A stretch of 64,000 nt of DNA from Thaumasiovibrio occultus (GTDB taxonomy: Bacteria > Pseudomonadota > Gammaproteobacteria > Enterobacterales > Vibrionaceae): positions 1,364,001 to 1,428,000 of the forward strand of contig AP023052.1 in the NCBI GenBank assembly GCA_019703815.1, given 5' to 3'. This document shows positions 1-9,438 of this stretch, one piece after another. Within the stretch, counting starts at the first letter, position 1. Every line of letters begins with the position of its first letter. The translations under genes and the position numbers were made by a program. A model generated the notes under the pieces. That model made no database searches. It saw nothing but the letters and a program-made list of their open reading frames with translations, and was not told the DNA's origin.

Positions 1-693
1 CATGTACGCAGAGCCATTCCATAGCATGCCCAATGGGGTTTCACCCGCCATGTATGGGTTTGCTGGGAAGTCTGAGTTAAATACCAATACGTTTGGCATT
101 AGCGACTTCAGCTCTTCGTATGCAGCGTTGATCTCATCAGGGTTGGTGGTATTCGATGAGTAACCTAGCTTGTGCAGAGCGATGTGGAAGAACTCACGTG
201 CATCGTCCATCATCATCAACTGGCCTGCGTACTCGTCGTTCCATAGATCAGCCCATGAAGTTACACCTTCAGCGTCGATCATGTCACGGTTAACGCCAAT
301 ACCGGTCGCGCCCCAAATGTATGGGATTGAGTAATCGTTTGATGGGTCAAACGTCTTATTCAAGAAGTTAGGATCAAGTTCTGCAAAATGGCTCAACTTA
401 CTTTGGTCGATTTTTTGCAGCATACCCTCAGAACGCATCTTTGATACGTAATACGTCGAAGGAACAACCAGGTCATAACCGGTGCCGTGTGTTTTCAAAC
501 GTGCATACATGGTTTCATTCGACTCGTAAGTTGAATAAATAACCTTGATACCCGTCTCTTCTTGGAAGTCAGCAAGTACTTCAGCAGGGATGTATTCTGA
601 CCAGTTGTAGAAATACAACTCGTTGTCAGCAGCCATCGCTGAAGCAGAAACAAGCAAAGCGGCAGCTAGTGCGCTGGTTTTGAATCCATACAT
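1..693 (-). CDS. potD: Spermidine/putrescine-binding periplasmic protein PotD (3' end beyond window)
   Basis: The minus-strand frame opens at ATG 693, preceded by AAAGGAG, and stays open to the window edge, so only about the first 231 residues are present. The N-terminus is a signal peptide ending AMA before ADNELYFYNWSEYI, the typical start of the mature polyamine-binding protein. Further on, a TYYVSKM segment and an IPYIWG segment fit the PotD/PotF family (extracellular solute-binding family 1). Role from family knowledge: it captures spermidine or putrescine in the periplasm and hands it to PotB/PotC. It is the last gene of potA-potB-potC-potD, 14 bases after the potC stop. Substrate preference cannot be read from the visible part. 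Confidence 0.93.
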   Translation of the reverse strand, partial: MYGFKTSALAAALLVSASAMAADNELYFYNWSEYIPAEVLADFQEETGIKVIYSTYESNETMYARLKTHGTGYDLVVPSTYYVSKMRSEGMLQKIDQSKLSHFAELDPNFLNKTFDPSNDYSIPYIWGATGIGVNRDMIDAEGVTSWADLWNDEYAGQLMMMDDAREFFHIALHKLGYSSNTTNPDEINAAYEELKSLMPNVLVFNSDFPANPYMAGETPLGMLWNGSAYM

Positions 694-707
694 TTAGTGG
701 TCTCCTT

Positions 708-1496
708 TTAATTCTCAGGAACCGTTGTTGTTTTCTCGCGTGCAATCCATTGGGAAAGCATCACAAGTACCAGAGATACAACCAAAAGAACGGTTGCAAC
801 AGCGTTAACTTCCGGAGAAATACCTACTTTCACCATAGAGTAGATTTTCAACGGTAAGATTTCGTAGCCAGGTCCGGTTACGAAAGAGCTAATGATCACA
901 TCATCTAGCGACAACGTAAAGCTCAATAACCAACCACTTGCCACTGCAGGCTTAGCCAACGGCAAGATGATGGATTTCAAAATAACCCACTCACTTGCGC
1001 CAAGATCTTTGGCTGCTTCTAGCATGCGAACATCAAAGCCGTTCAAACGGCTGTAAACACTGACTACCACAAAAGGCAGACAGAATGTGATATGAGCAAC
1101 TAACAGGGTAAAGAAGCCCAGTTGCGCACCAATCACCAAAAACAGCGCCAGTAACGAGATAGCCATCACGATATCCGGCGACATCATGACGATAAAAAGC
1201 AGCCCCTGCACATAGGATTTGCCTCTAAAGCGATAGCGGAAGAGGGCAACGGCGGCAAAGCTACCAATTAAGGTGGCGGCGGTCGCAGATACGACAGCGA
1301 TAGTTAGCGAGTGATAAGCCGCTTGGATCAAACTGGCGTTATCAAGCAGCTGCTTGTACCACTCAAGGGTAAAACCGTCCCAACGAAAACCGAATTTACT
1401 GGCGTTAAATGAGTTAACGATCAGAACAATGATCGGTAAATACAAAAAGGCATAAACAAGGCCTAAATAGGTGCCGCCAAATAGACGCTTGATCAT
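708..1496 (-). CDS. potC: Spermidine/putrescine ABC transporter permease PotC
   Basis: About 262 aa of hydrophobic protein with the inner-membrane permease signature around EAAKDLGASEWVILKSI, the EAA loop that contacts the PotA ATPase. Role: one of two membrane subunits forming the polyamine channel. An in-frame ATG at 1502 is also possible. The AAAGGAG just upstream is too close to that ATG but lies about 7 bases before ATG 1496, so the shorter start is chosen. The start overlaps the end of potB by a few bases, which suggests translational coupling. Length matches E. coli PotC (264 aa). Confidence 0.94.
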   Translation of the reverse strand: MIKRLFGGTYLGLVYAFLYLPIIVLIVNSFNASKFGFRWDGFTLEWYKQLLDNASLIQAAYHSLTIAVVSATAATLIGSFAAVALFRYRFRGKSYVQGLLFIVMMSPDIVMAISLLALFLVIGAQLGFFTLLVAHITFCLPFVVVSVYSRLNGFDVRMLEAAKDLGASEWVILKSIILPLAKPAVASGWLLSFTLSLDDVIISSFVTGPGYEILPLKIYSMVKVGISPEVNAVATVLLVVSLVLVMLSQWIAREKTTTVPEN

Positions 1497-2353
1497 TCCC
1501 ATTCTCCTTTACTGTTCATCGCTTTGCCGACGGCGTAGTAGCAGTAGAGTAGCAACGCCATCGCAATCGTTAGGGTAATACTGGTGGCTGCGCCGAATGG
1601 CCAGTCACGGGCGTTAAGGATTTGGCTTTTGATCACGTTACCGATCAGTAGATTTTTCGCGCCGCCAAGGAGATCAGACACGTAGAACATGCCAAGCGCA
1701 GGCAAGAAGACCAATAGGCTACCGGCAATAATGCCCGGCATGGTCAAAGGTACGGTAACTTTCCAAAACGCTTTCATACGAGATGCGCCCAAATCGCGCG
1801 CCGCTTCAAGATAGCTGTCGTCCATTTTCTCGATAGCAGAATAGAGCGGTAGCACCATGAAGGGCAGCAAGATATAGACAAGGCCGATCATCACCGCATA
1901 TTCGGTGTACATGATACGAAACGGCTTATCGATGATCTCTAGCGCCATCAAGCCTTTGTTCATCAGGCCATTGGTGCCCAGAATCGCTTTTAAACCGTAA
2001 GTACGGATCAGTGAGTTAGTCCAAAACGGGACGATCACCAAAAACAGCAGAAACGGACGCCAGTTGCTTGGCATTTTCTTCGCGACGATATAAGCAAACG
2101 GGTAACCAAATACCAAACACCAAAATGTCGCCACCATAGACATGTAAACCGAGTGCCACAGCACCTTGGCATACAGCGGGTCAAACAGACGCGCGTAGTT
2201 GTCTAGGGTAAAAGTCATATCGATCAGGTTGGCTTCGTCTCGGGTAAGGAAACTGGTGCCAATGATCATTAAATTAGGCGCAAACACAAAGAGGGTTAGC
2301 CAGCCTAACGTAATGGTTAAAATGATATTTTTAAGAGACCAGAATTTGCTCAC
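1493..2353 (-). CDS. potB: Spermidine/putrescine ABC transporter permease PotB
   Basis: 286-aa membrane protein of the PotB/PotH permease family with about six transmembrane segments and an EAA loop ([17 protein letters not shown]). It pairs with PotC to form the import channel. It begins with GTG, and the first GTGTGA shares bases with the potA stop (4-base overlap), so it is probably translated by coupling. Its 3' end overlaps potC. Length agrees with the family (E. coli PotB about 275-285 aa). Nothing is odd apart from the GTG start. Confidence 0.94.
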   Translation of the reverse strand: MSKFWSLKNIILTITLGWLTLFVFAPNLMIIGTSFLTRDEANLIDMTFTLDNYARLFDPLYAKVLWHSVYMSMVATFWCLVFGYPFAYIVAKKMPSNWRPFLLFLVIVPFWTNSLIRTYGLKAILGTNGLMNKGLMALEIIDKPFRIMYTEYAVMIGLVYILLPFMVLPLYSAIEKMDDSYLEAARDLGASRMKAFWKVTVPLTMPGIIAGSLLVFLPALGMFYVSDLLGGAKNLLIGNVIKSQILNARDWPFGAATSITLTIAMALLLYCYYAVGKAMNSKGEWE

Positions 2354-3465
2354 ACGTCTTCCTCCCCGAGTACCACTTCCCAGCTTTCAACCCAAGTGAT
2401 TGCCACTTTCTGGTTTAGGGAGTGATCAACATCTGGATCGTCTTCATTGAAGAATTCGCTGATCATCACTTGTTGGCCGGTTTCTAGCTCAACGATCGAA
2501 TCAAGGGTCATCCCTTTGTAGGTACGCTCTTTAACGTAACCAATCAAACCTTCAGCATTGCCGTTGCCATCGACCTCAACCAAGCGAAGATCTTCAGGGC
2601 GAAGGAGAACCTTGGCTTTTTCACCAATCACAAAGGTGCCATCGGTCAGAAGATTGGTCTTAAAGCCTTGAACATCGGCCAAAACGCGATTTCCATCAAG
2701 CTTTTCAAGGATTTGCGCATCAAATACGTTGATTTCGCCAATGAATCGAGCTACAAACAGGTTCTCTGGTGATTCGTAGATCTCTTTTGGTGAGCCGTCT
2801 TGCTCGACATTACCTTGACGCATAACGATGATGCGATCTGACATGGATAACGCTTCTTCTTGATCGTGCGTTACAAAAATGAAGGTAATGCCCAGCTTAC
2901 GTTGAAGCTGTTTTAGCTCAATTTGCATTTGTTTACGTAGTTTGTAATCAAGTGCAGAAAGTGACTCATCCAGTAGCAAGACTTTCGGTTTGTTAACCAC
3001 GGCGCGCGCAATGGCGACACGTTGTTGTTGACCACCAGACAATTGATGCGGACGGCGTGATGCAAATTTGCCAAGCTGAACCATATCGAGCGCGGCTTGA
3101 ACGCGGGTTTCGATTTCTGCGGCAGGGACTTTTTGCATTTTTAAGCCAAATGCTACGTTCTCAAATACCGACATGTGCGGGAAGAGAGCGTAACTTTGGA
3201 AGACGGTGTTAACTGGACGCTCTTCTGCTGGCATTGCAGTGACGTCTTGTCCGTCAATGAGGATCTGCCCTGCATCGGCAGTTTCAAAGCCGCCGATAAG
3301 TCTCAAAATCGTCGTCTTACCACAACCTGAAGGGCCAAGAATCGTAACGAATTCGCCATGGTTTACTTGTAGGTCGAAGTTCTCAATTATCGATTTGTTG
3401 TCAAAAGATTTCGATAAGCCTGAGAGAGTAACGAGAGGACGAGGTTGAGTGGTTGCTGAATTCAA
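2350..3465 (-). CDS. potA: Spermidine/putrescine ABC transporter ATPase PotA
   Basis: ABC ATPase with Walker [11 protein letters not shown]-loop [11 protein letters not shown], signature [14 protein letters not shown], Walker B KVLLLDES and switch His in [11 protein letters not shown]-terminal TOBE-like regulatory domain ends [16 protein letters not shown], as in E. coli PotA. It energises polyamine import through PotB/PotC. No ATG fits the N-terminus. A TTG at 3465 has GATGGAG 8 bases upstream and gives a start of usual length. A TTG at 3495 is in frame but lacks a ribosome binding site, so 3465 (371 aa) is preferred. It is the first gene of the operon and lies downstream of a palindrome-rich region. 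Confidence 0.93.
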   Translation of the reverse strand: MNSATTQPRPLVTLSGLSKSFDNKSIIENFDLQVNHGEFVTILGPSGCGKTTILRLIGGFETADAGQILIDGQDVTAMPAEERPVNTVFQSYALFPHMSVFENVAFGLKMQKVPAAEIETRVQAALDMVQLGKFASRRPHQLSGGQQQRVAIARAVVNKPKVLLLDESLSALDYKLRKQMQIELKQLQRKLGITFIFVTHDQEEALSMSDRIIVMRQGNVEQDGSPKEIYESPENLFVARFIGEINVFDAQILEKLDGNRVLADVQGFKTNLLTDGTFVIGEKAKVLLRPEDLRLVEVDGNGNAEGLIGYVKERTYKGMTLDSIVELETGQQVMISEFFNEDDPDVDHSLNQKVAITWVESWEVVLGEEDV

Positions 3466-4052
3466 AGCACGCGCTCCATCAAGTTGTAGCCCCAAGGGGT
3501 AAGTTATAAAAAAGATACCGCAAAAATTTGCGGTATGTTTGTTATTTGGGTGCTTTTTGCACGGTCTAGCTGTAGATCGGCTATGTTACCCGTAACCCCT
3601 TAGGGGGTAAACCATTTGATAAGATAATAGCCCAAAATTATTTGCCATTTGGCCGAACCCTGACCAATATGACCGTCATTCCAGCGATGTGACAGGTAAA
3701 TCTTCGGTTGGAGACTAGTTTTCTTGGTATCTTATCGCTCCTCACTTTTCTGCAAAACACACCATTTTCGTATCGCTAGAACCGATTGAAATTACATACA
3801 TTGTAGCAGGTCAAACAGACCAAATTTGGCAAAGTACTGGCGACCTTTAGGTTGGAACGTTGAACGCTTATTTCGCGACCTCCGCGCAGCAGAAAAAGCG
3901 TTCCACAGAGTAACCGCTAAACAACATTCGATATTGCGCGTTTGACCTTCAAGTCGTTGCTGATGAGTCTTCCGCTGTTTTCCTGAATGTCGCGCTGTGA
4001 AAATAGTTGATGTAAGTTACAATAGCGACGTAAATCAACGAACGAGAATCCC
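3466..4052. other. Intergenic region between divergent potA and the DUF2947-like gene
   Basis: About 590 bases with no convincing gene on either strand. The half next to potA holds the palindromes listed separately. The rest should contain both divergent promoters, but no clear -35/-10 pair was assigned. Nothing else recognisable was seen between about 3610 and 4030. Confidence 0.5.
3490..3606. promoter_or_regulatory. Three palindromes upstream of the pot operon
   Basis: Within about 117 bases upstream of potA are CCCCAAGGGG (3490-3499), a perfect 10-bp-arm inverted repeat ATACCGCAAA/TTTGCGGTAT with a 2-base centre (3515-3536), and an imperfect CCCCTTAGGGG palindrome inside TTACCC...GGGTAA (near 3587-3608). 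These could be operator sites or RNA hairpins in the potA leader. The regulator is unknown. The symmetry is seen directly; the regulatory role is inference. Confidence 0.45.
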
Positions 4053-4532
4053 ATGAACTATCAGCCATTAGAACATTACACACGCCGCTGGATTTTTACT
4101 CATGCCTCCATGCCGTTAAGTGATGATCTGTTAGAGAAAATTCGTCCACTAACCCAAGGTCGTTCTTCTGTGCTTTGGCGCGAGTTTATTAGCGCGATGG
4201 CCTCAGATGCCGATCATTTCGGTCAAGGTGATTGGGCGGCGAACCCGACGACTTGGAAAGAAGAAGCTAGCTGGCAAGAGGCGTGGGACGGTGATGAGCC
4301 GGCGTTGCCTGAAGACGTGCTGGCGTTTATTGGTTGGGAAGACAACACCACAGTGTATTTCTGCTACGAAAAATACAATATCGTCGAAACTGACTGGGGT
4401 ACGTTCAAACAATGTTGGAAGAACTTTCTCTTCTTCGATGATGGCCCAATTTTGCTCGGTCGTCGCCAAAAAGAAGTGCTGTGGTTTAACTCTCAAGGGT
4501 TAGTCCAACTCGGTGAACGCACAGAAGGGTAA
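4053..4532 (+). CDS. DUF2947-like conserved protein
   Basis: 159-aa soluble protein without signal peptide or membrane segment, rich in Trp and acidic residues (for example WKEEASWQEAWDGDEP). The sequence resembles the DUF2947 family found in Vibrio and relatives; the family has no known function and the assignment is from memory of its pattern. The start ATG 4053 follows CGAGAATCCC, a weak ribosome binding site. It is a single gene ending at a strong bidirectional terminator shared with convergent fadL. Several overlapping frames in the same stretch lack their own signals. Confidence 0.7.
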   Translation: MNYQPLEHYTRRWIFTHASMPLSDDLLEKIRPLTQGRSSVLWREFISAMASDADHFGQGDWAANPTTWKEEASWQEAWDGDEPALPEDVLAFIGWEDNTTVYFCYEKYNIVETDWGTFKQCWKNFLFFDDGPILLGRRQKEVLWFNSQGLVQLGERTEG

Positions 4533-4563
4533 TTACCTCTGATTTCGCTATCACGCACAACGA

Positions 4564-4594
4564 AAAAAGCCGCACGATGTGCGGCTTTTTGTCA
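4564..4594. terminator. Bidirectional Rho-independent terminator
   Basis: The stem AAAAAGCCGCAC/GTGCGGCTTTTT has a 3-base loop, with A-tract and T-tract on opposite sides. It can therefore stop the DUF2947-like gene on plus and fadL on minus. A second GC-rich hairpin without a T-tract (AGCCGCTGC/GCAGCGGCT, 4604-4625) lies just after the fadL stop. Confidence 0.9.
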
Positions 4595-4636
4595 TCTTGA
4601 CTAAGCCGCTGCTAAGGCAGCGGCTAAAGCTTTCGC

Positions 4637-5836
4637 TTAGAAGCTGCGGCTGTACTGCAGACCCATGAGGATAGCGTTCGCTTGGGTTTTAGCGTTTACT
4701 TCTAGTAGGCCATCCATAAGATCTTCATTTACATCGACTTCTTTACCCATTAGATAAGTGAAACCGAAATCAAGGTTAGATTTGGCATCAAAGTGGTAGG
4801 TAAAGCCAGCTGATAGCCATTGACGATCTGAATCCGGTACTGAAATTGAAGTTACCTTATCTTGCGCACTGGTGTCGTACATGTAACCTGCACGTAGTGT
4901 CCACTTATCGTTTAGGAAGTAGGTACCACCTAGGCTGTAGTGCCAGCCATCTTGCCAAGCGTAAACCTTGCTGTTTCCTGGAATTGGTTTTTCTAGGTTT
5001 TCGAAATCAATTTGGTCGAAGGAGCCCCAACCGATGTATTGGATGCTGTAGTGCACGGCAAACTTGGTATCTTCAAGTTTGTGGTAACCAGAGAATTCCG
5101 CGATATCTGGTAGTGGTAGAACTAGCTTTTGGCCTTTGTCGTCTTCAGCTTCAAATTCTGGGCTGTAGCGGTAAGAGAAACCAAAACGGTTGTTTTCATC
5201 TAGTTCGTATACCGTACCTAGATTAAAGCCCGCTGCGAAACCATCGGCACCGTCAATGTTAAGAATATCGCTACCCGCGAACGAACGTTTCATCGAGCCT
5301 TGGCCATAAATTAGGTCTAAGCCTGCACCGAAGCTCCAGTTGTCGTTAACACGGTAAGAGCCAGATAGGCCAAAGTTAAAGCTTTTTACATCGGTCAAAC
5401 CGCCGAAAGCACTTGCAACATAGTCGTCAGAGAATTCGGTTTTGGTACCAAAGTTGGAGTAAGCGTTAACACCGTACGCAAACTTCTCGTTTACTGGCAC
5501 AATCAAGTGAATGTTTGGTGCGATAGAGGTGCCGCCCGCTTCATCGTAATCCGCGTTCGCACTACTAAAAGGGGTTGTGTATTCCGCATCACTGACTTTG
5601 ATATCGGTGGTAATGGTTTCAAAACCAATAGAGAAGGCTTTCTCATCAAACAGTGCCATCGCTGCAGGGTTACGTGCCATTACTGCTGCGTTGTCCGCAA
5701 TTACTGCGTCACCGGCGAATGCACGACCGATACCAGTCGCTGATTGTGCGTTTAGCTGAAAACCAGCTGCCATTGCAGAGGTTGATGCCACCGCTAGGGC
5801 CGCAACAATAGATTGAGTTAACAAACGAGTACGCAT
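4637..5836 (-). CDS. fadL: Outer-membrane long-chain fatty acid transporter FadL
   Basis: 399-aa outer-membrane beta-barrel of the FadL/TodX family. A signal peptide ends SAMA before AGFQLNAQSATGIGRAF, the conserved FadL N-terminus, followed by NPAAMALF. The protein ends in Phe, usual for barrels. Role: uptake of long-chain fatty acids across the outer membrane. An in-frame upstream extension to 5917 exists, but ATG 5836 begins the signal peptide and has AAGAAGAAG upstream, so it is preferred. Vibrios often carry several FadL paralogues, so substrate range is uncertain. A FadR-like half-site lies about 85 bases upstream. Confidence 0.92.
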   Translation of the reverse strand: MRTRLLTQSIVAALAVASTSAMAAGFQLNAQSATGIGRAFAGDAVIADNAAVMARNPAAMALFDEKAFSIGFETITTDIKVSDAEYTTPFSSANADYDEAGGTSIAPNIHLIVPVNEKFAYGVNAYSNFGTKTEFSDDYVASAFGGLTDVKSFNFGLSGSYRVNDNWSFGAGLDLIYGQGSMKRSFAGSDILNIDGADGFAAGFNLGTVYELDENNRFGFSYRYSPEFEAEDDKGQKLVLPLPDIAEFSGYHKLEDTKFAVHYSIQYIGWGSFDQIDFENLEKPIPGNSKVYAWQDGWHYSLGGTYFLNDKWTLRAGYMYDTSAQDKVTSISVPDSDRQWLSAGFTYHFDAKSNLDFGFTYLMGKEVDVNEDLMDGLLEVNAKTQANAILMGLQYSRSF

Positions 5837-6302
5837 GAATTTAATCTTCTTCTTTGTTAGTGAGCGCAGGACGTTCTGCGAAATTGACGAAAGGATAAGT
5901 AGTCCGCCTGTTAACACAGCTCAGACCAGTACGATCTGTTGGGGAAAATTGGGATGAATCACCAAATGTCTAACTCTTACCCGTAGTAACAAGATCAATA
6001 AATGCGCAAAAGTTATTGTACATGCCTTTTTGTGTTTTTTGTTTGTTGCGTTTATGTGTTCCTGCTGCGATTTTTAGAGTAAATACTTTGAGTTATTACT
6101 CAAAAAATGCCGTATTTTAGAGAAATGAGATTGCAGATACGTACAGATCACAGATCGTAAGGCGCAAATTGAACGTATTTCATGCAACGTTGATGCAGTT
6201 TACATTTTGTTTCTGTCGCGAGATTAAGGTAGATTTGTGTTAGCAATGTCATTAGACGCGGCAATCAACGGATGGTTCCGCATATAATAAGTGAAGGACG
6301 CA
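5837..6302. other. Intergenic region between divergent fadL and ydiJ
   Basis: About 465 bases without a gene. It holds the FadR-like site and a small TTTGAGT/ACTCAAA hairpin (6087-6104). It is otherwise AT-rich (T-runs around 6030-6060), in keeping with two divergent promoters. No small ORF with a convincing ribosome binding site was found. Confidence 0.5.
5919..5930. promoter_or_regulatory. Putative FadR-binding site upstream of fadL
   Basis: GCTCAGACCAGT contains the right half (GACCAGT) and part of the left half of the FadR operator consensus (TGGTCNGACCA core). It lies in the fadL promoter region. In E. coli and V. cholerae FadR is known to act on fadL. The match is partial and the call rests on position plus similarity. 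Confidence 0.4.
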
Positions 6303-9300
6303 ATGTTACCGCTACTCTCATATCAATCTAGCATCGATGATACGGTGCAGCGATTTCTCAAGAAGTTGTTAGCGAACGCCTTTGAAGGCGATGTCGAAAC
6401 AACCTATGCCAGCCGTTTAGCTATGGCGACTGACAACAGCATCTACCAGCAGTTGCCACAGGCGGTGTTATTTCCTAAACACACCCAAGATGTGATTGCG
6501 ATTGGTGAACTCGCCAAGCATTACCCTGAAGTGAGTTTTTCTGCCCGGGGTGGCGGTACGGGAACCAACGGTCAAGCCCTAACGCCGGGTATCGTGGTTG
6601 ATGTGTCGCGTCACATGAATCATATCCTTGAAGTAAACATCGAAGAAAACTGGGTTCGGGTACAAACCGGGGTGATCAAAGATCAACTCAATGATGCGCT
6701 GCGCCCGCACGGCTTTTTCTTTTCACCGGATCTGTCTACCAGTAACCGCGCCACCATTGGCGGGATGATCAATACTGATGCGTCTGGTCAAGGCTCGTTA
6801 AAATACGGAAAAACGTCCGATCATGTTTTAGCGCTGCAAGCCGTTTTAGCCGATGGCTCGATGATCGAAACCGGCAGTATCGCTTGTGGTGAGGTGTTAG
6901 CGCTCAATGGCTATGCCAAGCAAGCGCAGACAGTTTCTGAAGCCGTATGTGTGGAGAAACGTCGCGAGATTGATGAGAAATTCCCACCGCTAAACCGTTT
7001 TCTCACCGGCTATGATTTGCGTAACGCCTATTTGCCTGACGCAGGTCAATTCGATTTAACCCGCATCCTGTGTGGCGCTGAAGGCTCACTCGCGTTTCTA
7101 ACCGAAGCTAAGCTTAATATCACGCCGATCCCGACATCGCGTTGTTTGGTTAACATTAAGTACGACAGTTTCGACGCAGCACTGCGCAACGCGCCCATGA
7201 TGGTCGCGGCTGATGCGCTGTCGGTTGAAACGGTAGACTCCAAAGTATTGAATCTGGCAAAGCAAGATATTGTTTGGCACACGGTGAGCGATCTGATCAC
7301 GGATGTGCCAGACAAAGATCTGCAAGGGATCAATATCGTTGAATACGCTAGCCAAAGTGAAGAAGAGAACCTCAAAGCTGTCGATGCGCTGTGTAAAAAA
7401 CTCGACCAGCTAATGGCGGCGGGCGAGGCTGGGGTGATTGGCTATCAAACCTGCAATGATTTGGCGGGTATTAATCGCATTTACGGGATGCGTAAAAAGG
7501 CAGTAGGGCTGCTTGGCGCGACCAAGGGTCACGCAAAACCCATTCCGTTTGCGGAAGATACCTGCGTGCCACCGGAAAATTTGGCCGATTTCATTGTCGA
7601 ATTTCGCGAGCTGTTAGATTCACACAACTTGCATTACGGCATGTTTGGCCACGTTGATGCCGGTGTATTGCATGTGCGCCCTGCTTTAGATATGTGCGAT
7701 CCTGAGCAAGAAACGTTGATGAAGTCACTCTCGGATGAAGTCGTGGCATTGGTGGCAAAATATGGCGGTTTGATGTGGGGCGAGCATGGGAAAGGATACC
7801 GCTCTGAATACGGTCCTGAGTTTTTCGGTGAATCGCTATTTACTGAATTACGCCGGATTAAAGCCGCGTTCGATCCTCACAATCAGATGAACCCCGGCAA
7901 GATCTGTACGCCGTTAAATTCCGACGCAGAGTTAGTGCAGGTCGATGCGATCAAGCGTGGCTATTATGATCGCCAAATTCCCGTAGACGTGCGCGACAGC
8001 TTTGTTGCGGCGGTAGGCTGTAACGGTAACGGCTTGTGTTTCAATTACGACACAGCGTCACCGATGTGCCCGTCGATGAAAGTGATGGCCGATCGTCGTC
8101 ATTCACCGAAAGGCCGCGCGGGTCTAGTGCGTGAATGGCTGCGTCAATTAGCCGAGCAAAACGTCGATATCTTGCAACTCGAAACCCAAGTCGTGCAGAC
8201 GACGGCGTCGGTAAAACAGCTCATCGATCGTTTCAAAAACACTTATTTCTCGAAAGACTATGATTTTAGCCACGAAGTCATGGAAGCAATGAACGGCTGT
8301 TTGGCTTGTAAAGCCTGTGCGAGTCAGTGTCCAATTAAAGTGGATGTACCGAGTTTCCGCGCGCGCTTTATGAACCTGTATTACAGCCGTTATCAGCGCC
8401 CGATAAAAGATTACTTGGTGGGGAATATTGAAACGCTGTTGCCGTTGATGGCGATGGCGCCGAAAACTGTTAATTTCTTTGCAACTAATCCGATCTCTGA
8501 AACGATTGTGCGTAAAACGATCGGTTATCGTGATACGCCGGCGCTGTCGGTGCCTACGTTGAAGCAGAGCTTGCGTCGTCATCAATCGTCACAGTTTGAT
8601 CTGGCTTGGTTGCAATCACTGTCGCCGCAAGAGCGCGCCGATTTTGTGCTTATCGTGCAAGATCCGTTTACCAGTTACTACGATGCGGAAGTAGTCAGAG
8701 ATTTCGTGCATCTGATTGAAAAGCTGGGCAAGCGTCCGATTTTGTTGCCGTTCTCTCCCAACGGGAAAGCACAGCACATCAAAGGCTTCTTGCGCCAATT
8801 TGCGAAAACGGCAAAGAATACCTCGCAGTTCTTGAACCAAATCGCGCAGCTTGAGATCCCGATGGTGGGGGTGGATCCCGCCTTGGTGCTTTGCTATCGC
8901 GATGAGTATGCCGAAGTGCTAGAGCAAGAGCGCGGCGACTTTACTGTGCTGCTGGCGCATGAATGGTTATCGACAGTTCTTAAAGACAGCGAGCCTTACG
9001 CCTCTCGTGACGAAGAGCCGTGGTATTTGTTTGCGCATTGCACCGAAAAAACCAAGCTGCCCAACGCGGAAAAAGAGTGGGGGGCGATTTTCACTCACTT
9101 TGGCGCTGCGATGCAGTCGGTACCGGTCGGTTGTTGTGGCATGGCGGGAACCTTCGGTCACGAAGTTGATAAGTTTGACGTGTCAAAAGATGTGTATGAG
9201 CTAAGTTGGGGACCTCAACTGCAAAGTCGTGATACTTCGCGCGCGATGATCACCGGTTACTCGTGCCGTAGCCAAGTTAAACGCTTTGAAGGCAAGAAAG

Positions 9301-9338
9301 TGTACCATCCAGTACAAGTACTGATGCGCTTATGCTAA
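6303..9338 (+). CDS. ydiJ: FAD/FeS oxidoreductase YdiJ (D-2-hydroxyglutarate dehydrogenase-like)
   Basis: About 1011 aa, collinear with E. coli YdiJ (1018 aa). The N-terminal FAD-binding type-4 domain has GGGTGTNGQAL and NTDASGQGSLKYGKTSDH. A FAD-linked oxidase C-terminal domain includes MFGHVDAGVLHVRPALDMC and NPGKIC. A ferredoxin-like region has CNGNGLC and the 4Fe-4S motif CLACKACASQCP, and the C-terminal CCG-type region has VGCCGMAG. YdiJ has been described as a D-2-hydroxyglutarate dehydrogenase feeding electrons to an acceptor; that role is transferred by similarity. A GTG at 6291 is in frame, but GAAGGA just before ATG 6303 favours the ATG. It is monocistronic, with a terminator at 9363. 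Confidence 0.93.
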   Translation: MLPLLSYQSSIDDTVQRFLKKLLANAFEGDVETTYASRLAMATDNSIYQQLPQAVLFPKHTQDVIAIGELAKHYPEVSFSARGGGTGTNGQALTPGIVVDVSRHMNHILEVNIEENWVRVQTGVIKDQLNDALRPHGFFFSPDLSTSNRATIGGMINTDASGQGSLKYGKTSDHVLALQAVLADGSMIETGSIACGEVLALNGYAKQAQTVSEAVCVEKRREIDEKFPPLNRFLTGYDLRNAYLPDAGQFDLTRILCGAEGSLAFLTEAKLNITPIPTSRCLVNIKYDSFDAALRNAPMMVAADALSVETVDSKVLNLAKQDIVWHTVSDLITDVPDKDLQGINIVEYASQSEEENLKAVDALCKKLDQLMAAGEAGVIGYQTCNDLAGINRIYGMRKKAVGLLGATKGHAKPIPFAEDTCVPPENLADFIVEFRELLDSHNLHYGMFGHVDAGVLHVRPALDMCDPEQETLMKSLSDEVVALVAKYGGLMWGEHGKGYRSEYGPEFFGESLFTELRRIKAAFDPHNQMNPGKICTPLNSDAELVQVDAIKRGYYDRQIPVDVRDSFVAAVGCNGNGLCFNYDTASPMCPSMKVMADRRHSPKGRAGLVREWLRQLAEQNVDILQLETQVVQTTASVKQLIDRFKNTYFSKDYDFSHEVMEAMNGCLACKACASQCPIKVDVPSFRARFMNLYYSRYQRPIKDYLVGNIETLLPLMAMAPKTVNFFATNPISETIVRKTIGYRDTPALSVPTLKQSLRRHQSSQFDLAWLQSLSPQERADFVLIVQDPFTSYYDAEVVRDFVHLIEKLGKRPILLPFSPNGKAQHIKGFLRQFAKTAKNTSQFLNQIAQLEIPMVGVDPALVLCYRDEYAEVLEQERGDFTVLLAHEWLSTVLKDSEPYASRDEEPWYLFAHCTEKTKLPNAEKEWGAIFTHFGAAMQSVPVGCCGMAGTFGHEVDKFDVSKDVYELSWGPQLQSRDTSRAMITGYSCRSQVKRFEGKKVYHPVQVLMRLC

Positions 9339-9362
9339 CGACTTAGGTAGTGGCAATACGCG

Positions 9363-9388
9363 AAAGGGCTCAATCGAGCCCTTTTTTG
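9363..9388 (+). terminator. Rho-independent terminator of ydiJ
   Basis: Stem AAAGGGCTC/GAGCCCTTT with loop AATC, followed by a T-run, 24 bases after the ydiJ stop. The A-run on the opposite side could also serve the convergent lipoprotein gene weakly. Confidence 0.9.
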
Positions 9389-9438
9389 TATTTGGTTTAT
9401 AAGACCCACTTAGTATTGGCAAGTCTGGACTGAATGTC

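Noticed and set aside
4203-4503. Alternative frames on both strands inside the DUF2947-like gene
   Set aside because: Fully contained, no ribosome binding sites, and less plausible composition than the plus-strand 159-aa product.
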